From Henckelia pumila (taxonomy: Eukaryota; Streptophyta; Magnoliopsida; Lamiales; Gesneriaceae): a stretch of DNA of 64,000 bases. The stretch's first letter is position 1. The number at the start of each line of letters is the position of its first letter. Positions 1-9,738 of this stretch are shown here, piece by piece. The DNA is taken from NCBI RefSeq assembly GCF_033568475.1, contig NC_133120.1, positions 96,366,151 to 96,430,150 on the forward strand, written 5' to 3'. Under the pieces are notes generated by a model. That model was given only the letters and a program-made list of their open reading frames with translations, ran no database searches and was not told where the DNA came from. The position numbers and the translations under genes were made by a program.

Positions 1-78
1 CAGCTGGGTAACTATGCTAGATCCATAGCCTTCAGTTGGCGGACGGATAATATCCCAAACAGTACGGTTGTCTGCCAT
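1..78 (-). pseudogene. Start of Athila-like gag, partial
   Basis: On the minus strand an ATG at 78-76 opens a frame beginning MADNRTVWDIIRPP and leaves the window at position 1. It lies about 230 bp downstream of the primer-binding site of the LTR to its right, where a Gypsy gag should start. Compared with copy 2 (40481-40490, 'gtaaactatg'), this copy reads 'gtaactatg', one base shorter. That shifts the frame within the last codons visible here, so this gag is probably broken. The gag continuation can be read in copy 2 at 39991-40527. Confidence 0.6.
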
Positions 79-311
79 CTCTACTTCAGATTCAGATTCT
101 GACTCTAGTTCAAGATTGATAGATTTCTTGGCTTTTCGGATCCTGCTAAGCGTGCATTCGATCTCCAAATCAAGTGGTAGTAATTTCCTTGATCGAGTGC
201 TATGCATGCACAACATAAGGTACCTGAAAATCACCAAGAAATTAAAGTCAGAATTTAAGAATATAAATAATGTATAATCTCAAGCGAAATAAAAATTCTG
301 ATATCAAACAG

Positions 312-329
312 TCCCCGGCAACGGCGCCA
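312..329 (-). other. Primer-binding site, tRNA-Asp type
   Basis: The plus strand reads 'ccccggcaacggcgcca', which equals the 3' end of plant tRNA-Asp including CCA. The minus strand is therefore complementary to tRNA-Asp. It lies 7 bp from the LTR terminus at 336. A tRNA-Asp primer is characteristic of the Athila lineage of Ty3/Gypsy elements. This site is deleted in the copy-2 element. Confidence 0.85.
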
Positions 330-991
330 AAAACTTGACCGACTAAATCGGTATGATTAAAAATCAACTGGAAATCGTACCAGGTCAAATTATAGATAGT
401 GAATAAAATTCGAATGTCGAACCCACAGGGACTGTATAATTATAAATACCATAATATATTTATTTCTAATTAATCTAGACTAATCAAAAATAGCGATTTC
501 AGATTTTAACTAATAATTAAAAATTGCAATTAAAATTAAATTAAGTAAAACGCAGCTGGAAAATTAGGATTAATTCAAATATGAGAAAGGCTCGATCAAG
601 GACACACGTAGGTACCAGACAATTCATGTAACAAGTATTCGATCTAAGACATCAGACTTAATCTTAATTCACGGGAATTTTCCTAATTTGTTTGAAGGAC
701 TATTTCTAGAACAATCAAACCTATTCAAATATTGATGAACTAATCTTTCGTAATTCTAATCAAATTTAAATGCATGAATAACTATGAAAATTCAGTAAAC
801 ACCTAAACCGCATAATAAAACCGAATTCTATTTCTAGTCAATTTTACACTATGTTGATTATCGAAGTGATCAAAATCGAAACCTCCTCTGTCAAATTAGA
901 ATCAATTAACATGCAAACAAATAACAGGCCAGAAAATTCACAAGACAAATATAAATTCGATAAACAATAAAATTAAATCAAGTCTGAAAAT

Positions 992-1518
992 TAGGGATGT
1001 AAATGAGACGAACAGTTCGCGAACTGTTCGGGTCTCGGCTCGTTAAAAGCTCGTTCGGGCTCGTTTAATGAGGCTCGTTAAGGCAAAAGAACCAAGCTCG
1101 AGCTTTACAATATTCGGCTCGTTAGCTCGTGAACATGCTCGTTAACAGGCTCGTTAACAAGCTCGTAAGTCATCTCTTAGACGAAAAAATAATAGTATTG
1201 ATATTTAATTTATAAATTTACACTTTAATTATGAAAAATATTGAAAAATCTATAAAAATTAATTTATTAGAATAAAATTACAAATTTTAATAATAATATT
1301 ATATTTTTTTTAAATATATAATTTAGTTTTTAATTAATTTAATGAATATTTAAATTTATAATTTAAATATATTAAGCTCGTTTAGGCTCGATAAAAGCTC
1401 GAATAAGCTCGTGAGCCATGAATATATTTGTTAAATAAGCTCGGGCTCGGCTCGTTTATAAATGAACCGAGCTTGAACATTCAAAAGCTCGGCTCGGCTC
1501 GGCTCGTTTACATCCCTA
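992..1518. mobile_element. hAT-type MITE, 527 bp
   Basis: The ends are inverted repeats: TAGGGATGTAAATGAG on the left and the complement of TAGGGATGTAAACGAG on the right. It is flanked by an exact 8-bp duplication, CTGAAAAT, at 984-991 and 1519-1526. The empty site 'ctgaaaatctc' is present once in the two other LTRs of this family (about 25722 and 41005). Subterminal arrays of GGCTCG/AGCTCG surround an AT-rich core of about 200 bp. There is no coding capacity. The 8-bp duplication assigns it to hAT. Confidence 0.9.
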
Positions 1519-1869
1519 CTGAAAATCTCAAATAAACAAATCAAGTTTTATACATAAATTGTATGGCCCAATCACCCGACCTTGATCGAATAAAAACTAC
1601 TACTCACTAATAAACATAATTAATTAAAACAAAGTCTAAAATCATAAACTAAAGAATTACGAGAGTAGAAGAAAAACTCGAGAAATTTTTTCAGCAGCCG
1701 CCTAAGCTTCGCGCGTACTCAAAAAGACAAAAAGTTTGCAAAAAGATAATAAAATTTATATTTATAGGGTTCGCGCCAATTAAAATCCTCGTTGACCTAT
1801 AATTCTCGAATATCACGTCTCCCGACACGCGCGCGCGTGCGGCTTCCCTGCAACTCTCTGGTCATCTCT

Positions 1870-2249
1870 TGTAACGACCCACTGTATCAAGACGGGTCTT
1901 TTCAACGTGTTTATGTCCTCACTCACACGCACCCTAAGAAACTTCTCAGGGGGTCACCCATCCTATAATTGTCCCAAGTCAAGCACGCTTAACTTTGAAG
2001 TTCTTATGTGATGAACTTCCGAAAAGAAGATGCACCTTCTTGATATGAGCAGTACATATAAAATATTTTAAGCACTCCTCAACTATGTAGTCCCATACCT
2101 ACACAGTCTCAGAATCACCTCTCATTCCGGCACGGGATCGGTTCATTCATGTCTCCCTCCGCCTACAAGCCTACCAGGAGCCGCTCATTGTCCATGCAAC
2201 CTCTTGGCACCGGCGATCACTCCCTGCCTCCCCAGCCCCGGGCGTCACA
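1870..2249 (-). mobile_element. Cassandra-type TRIM solo LTR
   Basis: A 380-bp insertion is bounded by TG...CA and an exact 5-bp duplication TCTCT at 1865-1869 and 2250-2254. The empty site 'ggtcatctcttctgcg' is seen at about 41346 and in the 3' LTR at about 26086. On the minus strand it starts TGTGACGCCCGGGGC and carries a 5S rRNA-like segment, the hallmark of Cassandra terminal-repeat retrotransposons. No internal domain or second LTR is present, so this is a solo LTR left by recombination. Confidence 0.88.
1930..2036 (-). pseudogene. 5S rRNA-like segment inside Cassandra LTR
   Basis: Read on the minus strand, this contains 'aagttaagcgtgcttg' followed by 'aggatgggtgacc', the conserved core of plant 5S rRNA that spans the internal polymerase III promoter region. 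The 5' part is diverged and the middle differs from canonical 5S. It is therefore the Cassandra-embedded 5S-like domain rather than a functional rRNA gene. Confidence 0.8.
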
Positions 2250-2533
2250 TCTCTTCTGCGCGTGCGCGGGGTAAGAGCTCGCCCGCGCGCGCCTTGTCCT
2301 CAAAGGCTCTGGATTTTACATCTGCGCACGTGCGAGGAAGAGCCTCGCGCGCGCGCCTTGTCTGTCCAAAAAGTTCCGAAAGTGCTTATTTTCCTACAGA
2401 ATTCAACCATGAGAGTGTAATGCATGTAAATAAAATAAAATACTAACAAAACTCACGAAAATAAAATAAAAGCATGCGAAATAAATATAAAATTACACGA
2501 AAATAATGCATACTAAACACAGTTATCATAAAA

Positions 2534-4015
2534 CCTGTTGGATACAAATGAGTTTTTATTCGAAAGCGAAATGAAAAAAATTGATTAGTCAGATATAAAG
2601 CTAGACTTGTTGCACAAGGTTTTTCTCAAAAGCCTGGAATAGATTATTAAGAAACGTATTCTCCTGTTATGGATGCAATTACGTTTCGATATTTGATCAG
2701 TTTGGCAGTATCTGAAAATTTGAAAATGTGTCTTATGGATGTTGTTACAGCTTACTTATACAGATCACTTGATAGTGATATATACATGAAAATCCCTAAA
2801 GGATTTAAGATGCCTGAAGCACAAAGTTCAAAACCCAGAGAATTTTATTCTGTGAAATTGCAAAGATCATTATATGGATTGAAGCAATCCGGCCGAATGT
2901 GGTATAATCGGCTAAGTGAGCACTTGATGAAAAAGAGATATGTAAATAATCCAATATGCCCTTGTGTTTTCATCAAGAAAACAATATCGGGATGTGTAAT
3001 TATTGCTGTATATGTTGATGATTTAAACATCATTGGAACGAATAAGGAAATTCAAGAAGTTATGATGTACTTGAAGGAAGAATTCGAAATGAAGGATCTT
3101 GGAAAAACCAAGTACTGTCTGGGTTTACAAATCGAACAAAAAGAATGTGGAATTTTTGTTCACAAGGCAAATTATGCAAAAAAAGATCCTTAAACGTTTT
3201 AATATGGATAAATCAAATCCATTAAGTACTCCATTGGTTGTAAGATCATCAAACATAAAAAAGGATCCATTTCGTCAATGTGAAGATCGATGATGAAATT
3301 ATTCTTGGTCCAGAAGTACCATATCTAAGTGTCATTGGTGCCCTTTTGTATATTGCAAATTGTACTAGACCTGATATATCTTTTGCTGTAAATTTATTGG
3401 CAAGATTCAGCTCATATCCAACAAAGAGGCACTGGAACGGAATTAAACATATATTACGCTATCTACGAGGAACGACAAATTTTGGACTTTTGTACTCAAA
3501 AGACACCAATCAAAGTGTCATTGGTTATGCTGATGTTGGATATTTATCTAATCCACATAAGACACGTTCCCAAACCGGATATGTATTTACTCGTGGAGGC
3601 ACTGCAATTTCTTGGTGTTCACAGAAACAAACACTCGTAACAACTTCATCAAATCACGCCGAGATTATTGCGCTACATGAAGCAAATCGTGAATGTGTTT
3701 GGCTAAAATCAATGACACAACATATCCAAACTTCTTGTGGATTATCAATAGACAAGAAGCCTGTGATGCTATATGAAGATAATGCTGCATGTATTGCTCA
3801 AATGAAAGAAGGATACATCAAAAGTGATAGAACCAAACATATCCCCCCCAATGTTCTTTACCTACACTCAAGAACTTGAGAAAAACAAAGATATTGATAT
3901 CTGTTACATTGAATCAAATGAGAACTCATCAGATCTCTTCACAAAGGCATTTCCTACGACAATATTCAGAAAGCATATATATAACATTGAGATGCACAAT
4001 ATACGGAATATGTGA
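2534..4015 (+). pseudogene. Copia-1 reverse transcriptase-RNase H remnant
   Basis: Conserved pieces are visible in order: an RT block around the first catalytic Asp (MDVVTAYLY, 2737-2763), SLYGLKQSGRMWYN (2869-2910), the YVDD active site (about 3010-3021), a frame change near 3190, and RNase H blocks ending near 4015. In-frame stops at the TAG and TAA near 2580 and 2650, plus frameshifts near 3190, 3280 and 3850, make it non-functional. The same stops occur in copy 2 at 41636-43117, so the decay predates the segmental duplication. Confidence 0.85.
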
Positions 4016-4179
4016 AGAATCACTCGTGTTAACATGAGGGAGAGTTTACGTGGCTGCACTCTTTTATCCTTGCTATGTTTTTATCCCACTGGGTTTTTCT
4101 TAGTAAGGTTTTTAACGAGGCAGTATAAAACACGTAATAAAGATAATCATCTTATGACGATCATCATCACAAGGGGGAG

Positions 4180-4438
4180 TGTTGAAAATATATTATATAT
4201 ATATTAGAGTTGAATGTTGAATATTGAGTTGTAAAATGTGGAAAATTAGTGTATGATAATGTAGATGATGATGTTTTAATTTTTGTACTAATTTTCAAAT
4301 GATATCTATAAATAGGTCTCTCCATTTGTGTAGAAAATCATAATTTGAGAGAGAAGAATTTAATAAAGTGTAGGATTTGATATAATTTGAGTTTTGAAAT
4401 TTTTACTTTTTACAATAAATTTTTACTTTTTCACAACA
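4180..4438 (+). repeat. Copia-1 3' LTR, copy 1
   Basis: The 259-bp LTR starts TGTTGAAAATATATTATA right after the polypurine tract and ends TTTTTCACAACA. It contains 'ctataaata' near 4305 as a candidate TATA box. Its counterpart in copy 2 is 43282-43534, and Copia-3 has two reverse-orientation relatives. Confidence 0.85.
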
Positions 4439-4550
4439 GTCACTACATTTATTCAATTATTGTATTCTCGAGTTTTCAAGGTTATGATTGAGGCAAGGGC
4501 TTCTGTAGTTCAGATTGTTTTTTTAAAAAAAAGATAATTACTAATGAGAA

Positions 4551-4964
4551 CTACTTCAAAATAGCAATTGACCACCTTTCAAAGAGGCAAATCCTCCTAT
4601 CATGGATCGATGTCATTATCGATATCTCTGTTTTAAGAGACTGGTATGAATGAAAATTACATATCATTGTCACAATTTTTTGCGATAATTTTTCAAAAGG
4701 TTTTTTCTTTTTGGCAGAAAGATTTTGGACGGTTGGAGTATCTGAAACCCTAGTTTCTGTTATGGGAGGCACGATTTGTTGAGTTTGCATGTCGTTGGAA
4801 TTCTTCGTTTTTGTTTCATCAACATTCTTTGATTCGACTCCACTCGATTCCCGATTTGGTTCAAAGTTGAAGGGAACATGACTTATTCTCGAATCATCAA
4901 ATCTGCCATAGAAGGTACTAGTGAATCTTGTTCTTCTGATCAAAGAATTAGATTCTTCCTCCAT
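4551..4964 (-). CDS. SLIRRTRF-box small protein A1
   Basis: I do not recognise this protein. The minus-strand ORF of 137 residues begins MEEESNSLIRRTRF and continues with a Ser/Thr/Asn-rich, probably disordered middle. A basic stretch with KKKKPFEKLSQKIV follows. The relative A3 stops at residue 103 just after that stretch; here the reading continues about 34 residues because the stop is lost, so the tail may be spurious. An acceptor-like AG lies upstream on the minus strand at 5029 and its donor GTAAGT is at 14572, so the 9.3-kb Copia-2 sits in the leader intron. Sequence upstream of exon 1 is deleted relative to A2, so native expression is doubtful. No signal peptide or membrane segment is evident. 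Confidence 0.5.
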   Translation of the reverse strand: MEEESNSLIRRTRFTSTFYGRFDDSRISHVPFNFEPNRESSGVESKNVDETKTKNSNDMQTQQIVPPITETRVSDTPTVQNLSAKKKKPFEKLSQKIVTMICNFHSYQSLKTEISIMTSIHDRRICLFERWSIAILK

Positions 4965-5143
4965 TTTTTTAAAATATATTTGTGCTTCTTCCTCCTTAGG
5001 ATCGGATCAAAATTTTCTTTCAAAGTACCTGACATAAAATTAGATCACAAGAAAATAATCAAATTTGGCATCCACCGGAATTTCACATGAAGTCTTCAAA
5101 GTATAATCTCTAGCTAGAAGTATATTAATATGAACCATATGTA

Positions 5144-6988
5144 TGAAAGAGTGGGTGCCCGGTGAGCCAACTTGTGGCTAAGGGCTTTGATGACTCTTTG
5201 TATAAACAATATTTTGTTTAATATAATTTACATTTTATTAATGACAATGACTTTATCTTTCTTCATATTGTTATATTGTGATATACTATTGTTGTTTTGA
5301 TAAAGACCTTGAATATACTATAGTGTATGTAAGATGTGGTAGTACATGGGGATGTCTATCATGAAACACATCTTATAGTCACTGTATATTCTAAATGGTT
5401 CCTAGTCGATTGAGCCGTCCGTTAATAAGGATAAGGATCGCTCGAGATTGAGACTAGCATTTGCGATGCCGAGTACCACGTTTCATTGGTATGGAACATA
5501 GAGATGTTCAAAGCATGCAAATGGATATTCATACGATGAATGATCGAACTACCCTATCCGGACTTTCCAAGTGGTTATCACTTATCGAGTGGATAAAGTC
5601 CGCGGTTTTGGTTGTACACCATTAGTCCTTACTACTTGAAACATCATTGAAACTCTATATGCTAGTACTGTGCTTTGACTCGTTTACCGACTCTATTAGG
5701 GTCATCAGGTGTCGGGATTGGGTACAGTTACGACACATATAGGAGTGGATGCTTTGTTGTCAAGGATTCACCACATACTTGCTAGTGTGGATATCCTATG
5801 CAATCTGAGGAGATATTAGTGTGACGAATATCTGGCCAGAGTACATGATGTGTTTTAAGAAATGGTTTCTTAGTAGCACATGCGATGTCACTATTTGATC
5901 TTCAAGATGCATTGCATAGTTATCGAATCTCGAACGACTCTCGATTTACCAATGGTTATTGATTCGATCGGGATATATGGATGAAGGGACAGTACTGTAC
6001 GCTAACCAAAATCTATTGGTTCTTGCAGGCACTATCAGTGATACCTAGGGAATCATGGGGCGATGTTGCTAGGCGCTCTTACCATGATTCGATGGGCAAG
6101 TCGGAAATTGTTGTTCCGAGTCACAAGGAGTTGTGAGCCCACGGCTAGTTGTATCCCTGAACCATTGAGGGTCACACAGAGTAATGGATTTTTAATCCCC
6201 GTTGAGATAGTTAAATTTAAAGGGTTAAATTTAATGAACAAAGAAGTGGGACTTCTTATTTAAGAGTAGAGGAGTAAGATTTCCTAAAATGACATAGGGA
6301 TGGACATTTTTGGAAATCACTGAATTCGGATTCAGAAAAATTATCTTGACTCTAAAAGATGCAGAAATGGTTTCTGTGAACATTGGTGAAATTGGTTTAT
6401 CAATCTGAGTCACGATGAATTTTATATTAATTTTTGAACATGCGGGCTTTGCTTGTCAGGCTTGAACTTATGACTAATGGGCCCTAAGCTGTTAGCAGCC
6501 CACATTATAAATAAGTTATTGCAGTACAGAAATTACACAACAGAGGTCACAAAATATTTTCGAAAACCCTAGCTGTGTTTTCTCTAAGTGGCCGCCCCCC
6601 TTCCCTCTCTGCTCGGGAAAATCCAGCCTGTGAATTTTGAATTTGCAGTCTGGTTTAACGAATCAAATTCGTTAATTCTCTTCGTATAAACTTCTGATAG
6701 ATTTTCTAGTGCAATCTATCAGAGGGATTAAATCTCTGTTCGTGGACCTGATTGAAGAACAGTCTGTCCATCAGTTCCTGGGAGATACAACAAGAGCAGA
6801 GCAATCTGTTGGTGTCCATAATCTCGATTCGAGATTGGAGGTAAAAATTTAATTGTGATTTAATTTTTACACGCACAATTTAATCGTAAAGTTTTGATAC
6901 CCATTATGGAATCGTTCCATATAAAAATTTTTAAACTTCCGCTGCACCGGGTATCAATTCTGATTGATCTGATCACAGTTCTCCAACA
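5144..6988 (+). repeat. Copia-2 5' LTR
   Basis: It starts TGAAAGAGTGGGTGCCC and ends TTCTCCAACA, immediately followed by the primer-binding site. An 'aaaaccctag' telobox-like motif lies near 6564 and a TATA-like 'tataaataag' near 6506. ORFs of 60-66 codons on both strands here recur identically in the 3' LTR and have no gene-like character. Confidence 0.93.
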
Positions 6989-6989
6989 G

Positions 6990-7001
6990 TGGTATCAGAG
7001 C
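6990..7001 (+). other. Primer-binding site, tRNA-iMet
   Basis: TGGTATCAGAGC is complementary to the 3' end of plant initiator methionine tRNA, the usual Copia primer. It starts one base after the 5' LTR ends. Confidence 0.9.
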
Positions 7002-7116
7002 CAGGTTGCTCAGATCAAGTGATTAAATTAATCGATTGTACAAAAAAAAAAATTTTTTAAGCCTCGGTTTTTGAAACAAAATAATTTTTTTAAAATAAAA
7101 TTTTTTTTTTTCGGGC

Positions 7117-7290
7117 AAAACACGGGCAGCGCACGGCGCTGCCCAGCGCAGCGCTGGGCGCTGCACAGGGCAGCGTTCGGCGCTGCCCAGGGCAGCGCTG
7201 GGCGCTGCGCAGGGCAGCGACGTGATCGCTGCCCGGCCCGAGCCCTTTTGGGGAGCGGGCCGCCCGGGATCGTCCCGGGCGGCCCGGGAA
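7117..7290 (+). repeat. GC-rich short repeat in Copia-2 leader
   Basis: Degenerate repeats of 'cagcgctgggcgctgc' and 'cagggcagcg' build a strongly GC-rich island in otherwise AT-rich leader DNA. It ends in the near-palindrome 'gcccgggatcgtcccgggc' (7262-7280). An ORF across it (7071-7310) is low-complexity Ala/Arg/Gln and is not taken as a gene. A highly structured leader RNA is likely. Confidence 0.6.
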
Positions 7291-8347
7291 AAATTAATTT
7301 TTTATTTTAAATTAAAATTTTAATATGTTAAAATTCTATTTATGGTCCGATCGAAAATTGTTTTTGATTGGTCCACGAGGCGTCGGATCGAATTGTTCGA
7401 GTCCGAAAATTTTAAAATTGATTTTCTGATAAATTTGAATTTTTGAAAAATTTATAGATTTTATCCGTTAAATCAGATTTTATGAAATTAATTATTTTTA
7501 GTACAATTGATGATAAGATATGATCTTATGGAAATATTGAGTAAAATATGATTTTATGTATAAAATTGGATTTTATATGTAAAATATGATTTTATTTGAT
7601 AAAAAGATAAAATATGATTTTGTATGTAAAATAAGATTTTATATATGGAATATGATTTTATCCTTTTAAAAATTTAATTGTCATTGCATGTTATCCAATA
7701 AATTAATTTTGAATTAAATGTTATTGGATAAGGATGATCGATTGCCATGACCAATTTTGTAGGTGTATGTTAGGAATTTACATTTGTTTTTATTGTTGTT
7801 GGATTTATTAATGGGCCTGGTTTATGGCCCAATATGAATTGTCATATGTAATAAAAGTGGGCCTGGTTTATGGCCCGTTCCCACCCCTTAAAATGTATCC
7901 CCTACTTGTCATGGTTATTTATTGTAAATACATTAGACTTAGTGGGAGATGAAGATTTGAAGACGGAGGTGGGCCCAACAGACAATAAAGACTGAAGAAA
8001 TGTAAATTGGAATCTCAATGTAATAGGATTGCATTGCATACCTGCATATTACCGAGGATTGGACTTAGACTCGTGATTGGAAACCACGGGTCGATTAGAA
8101 ATAGAATCTATCATCCTATATAATATATGATATTATAGTTGTATGCATGCTTTAGACAAAATTGTATGAATCCCGCAAGCATACAAATTTTTAAAATGAT
8201 GAGAAAAATTTTCAAAATTAAAATCCCTCATTTTAAATATGATTTAAAATTGATATCAAGATAAATAAAGGAAATTTAAATATTGTTTAAATGTTCCTAC
8301 CTTCCATCAACGATCAATGTATGAGATGCTACCCGCGGATACGGTCC

Positions 8348-8624
8348 GGCTCATATTATTGGGGGGGCCCGTTCGTCGGAAAGCTGTACATTGGATCGAC
8401 ACATGTTGTAAGCTGGGTGGAACTCCCATGGGACTGGCTCATATTATTGGGGGATCCACATGGCGACCGTTCATCACAACTTAATATTGATGGGTCATCT
8501 TGACATGTCACAATAAACGGCGTCATATTATTGGGCCCTTATTGGACATGAGGTAAAAACGTGGAGGTTGCTTTTGAAGCAATTGGGCTCTACCTTTTGA
8601 AAATTATGGTTGGCTGATATTATT
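8348..8624 (+). repeat. Degenerate ~88-bp repeats in Copia-2 leader
   Basis: The phrase 'ggctcatattattggg' or a close variant occurs at 8348, 8436, 8519 and 8612, spaced 88, 83 and 93 bp. This is a four-unit diverged tandem array just before gag. Its function is unknown. Confidence 0.6.
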
Positions 8625-8817
8625 CGGGACCATAGTTTGTCAATTGGACTCCATGTTCCCACTAAGGAAAATAGTTTCCCGTTTTCACTAGAGGGTAGTG
8701 AAATCGTTAAAATAGTGGGAGTGAGATTCATAAAATAAATTTCGCCTATTTTATGTCTTAGTAAATTAATTAAACAATCACTGATAATTGTCTGTTTCTT
8801 TTCAGTATTTCATAAAG

Positions 8818-9738
8818 ATGAATTCGCGCAATCCACTATTCTCTATTCTCGAACAAAATAAACTGACTGGCGCAAACTATACGGAATGGTTCCGTAAGTT
8901 GAAGATTGTCTTGACCTCGGAGAAGATGCTCTACGTGTTAGAAAAATTTCCTCCGAAGGAAGCACCAGCTGATGTAAGTCCGGAAGAGTTGGCCAAACTT
9001 GATACATGGTGGGACCATGATATCAAGGCCAAATGCTATATGCAAGTCTCGATGTCTGATGAACTCCAGAGGCGATTTGAGGATACCGTGAATGCTGCTG
9101 ACATTCACGTACAACTCAAGGAACTTTTTGGGGCTCAATCGAGAGCTAAAAGGTTCGCTACTGTAAAAGAGCTAATGACGTGTCGCATGCGTGAAGGGAC
9201 TTCGGTCCGTGATCATGGGGTACGAGTGATTTGGCTCATACAGAAGTTGGTAACGCTTGATTTGGTGTTGGAGCATGAACTCAACGTGGACTTATTACTT
9301 CTATCTCTTCCTTCTTCGTTTGACAGATTTGTGGTGAATTTCAATATGAACAAGATAGAGGCCTCCCTTAAAGAGATGGTCAATATGCTTGTAACATATG
9401 AATCCACTTTAAAGAAGGATAAACCGGCTTTCTTGGTGGGCTCCTCTTCTTCTGCTAAGAAGAGGCCAAGTACAAAGGGTAAGAAACGTTCTGCCCCACC
9501 CAAAAAAACCGAACCCGAGAAGAAGTACAAGACAAAGGCTTCAAACATGGAAAAGTCCAAGGATGTTTGCCATCACTGCAAGAAACCCGGTCATTGGAAA
9601 CGTAACTGCAAGGAATATCTAGAGCAGTTGCGAACTGCGAAGGGTATGTTCTATATTGAAATAAATGTTTCACTAATACTACTTCTTGGGTATTGGATAC
9701 CGGATGTGGATCTCACATTTGCAATGATTTGCAGGTGA
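8818..9738 (+). CDS. Copia-2 Gag
   Basis: The 306-residue frame from the ATG at 8818 begins MNSRNPLFSILEQNKLTG, a standard Copia Gag start; the upstream in-frame ATG at 8788 only adds ten residues. A UBN2-type Gag domain occupies roughly residues 10-190, then a Lys/Ser-rich linker and one CCHC zinc knuckle (CHHCKKPGHWKRNC, residues 256-269). Past about residue 285 the frame runs through DNA that in another frame encodes the protease active site, so the C-terminus is out of frame. A one-base loss near 9675 best explains this, since relatives normally have one continuous Gag-Pol frame. Confidence 0.85.
   Translation: MNSRNPLFSILEQNKLTGANYTEWFRKLKIVLTSEKMLYVLEKFPPKEAPADVSPEELAKLDTWWDHDIKAKCYMQVSMSDELQRRFEDTVNAADIHVQLKELFGAQSRAKRFATVKELMTCRMREGTSVRDHGVRVIWLIQKLVTLDLVLEHELNVDLLLLSLPSSFDRFVVNFNMNKIEASLKEMVNMLVTYESTLKKDKPAFLVGSSSSAKKRPSTKGKKRSAPPKKTEPEKKYKTKASNMEKSKDVCHHCKKPGHWKRNCKEYLEQLRTAKGMFYIEINVSLILLLGYWIPDVDLTFAMICR

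Larger units (their letters stand above)
336..2528 (-). mobile_element. Athila-like 5' LTR with nested insertions
   Basis: The LTR runs TG...CA on the minus strand, from the TGATAACTGTG terminus at 2528 to 336 beside the tRNA-Asp primer site. The TAAAA at 2529-2533 is the target duplication in Copia-1. Without the hAT MITE and the Cassandra solo LTR it would be about 1.27 kb, close to the 1236-bp LTR at 25066-26301. The region around 1820-2370 is rich in alternating CG tracts. Short ORFs made of ARARAS-like repeats there are by-products of those tracts, not genes. Confidence 0.85.
2529..4438 (+). mobile_element. Copia-1, 3' half, copy 1
   Basis: This is the 3' part of a short-LTR Ty1/Copia element left of which the Athila-like element inserted. 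It includes the end of pol (RT and RNase H), a polypurine tract 'aagggggag' at 4171-4179 and the 3' LTR at 4180-4438. The corresponding 5' part of the family in copy 2 is at 24757-25065. It is closely related to Copia-3 on the minus strand at 16-22 kb, sharing LTR termini (TGTTGAAAATATATT and TTTTTCACAACA) and pol sequence. Confidence 0.85.

Noticed and set aside
1930..2036. Functional 5S rRNA gene
   Set aside because: The 5' part and middle are diverged and it is enclosed in a delimited Cassandra LTR.
2204..2446. ORF rich in Ala/Arg/Ser (SSARARGKSSPARAL)
   Set aside because: It is a by-product of CG-alternating tracts in an Athila-like LTR with a Cassandra insertion. The same peptide pattern arises in other LTRs in both strands.
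6053..6413. Overlapping ORFs inside the Copia-2 LTR
   Set aside because: They recur in the other LTR (13553-13913), lie on both strands and overlap, so they are LTR sequence rather than genes.
7071..7310. 79-codon ORF in the Copia-2 leader
   Set aside because: Low-complexity translation of the GC-rich leader repeat with no domain.
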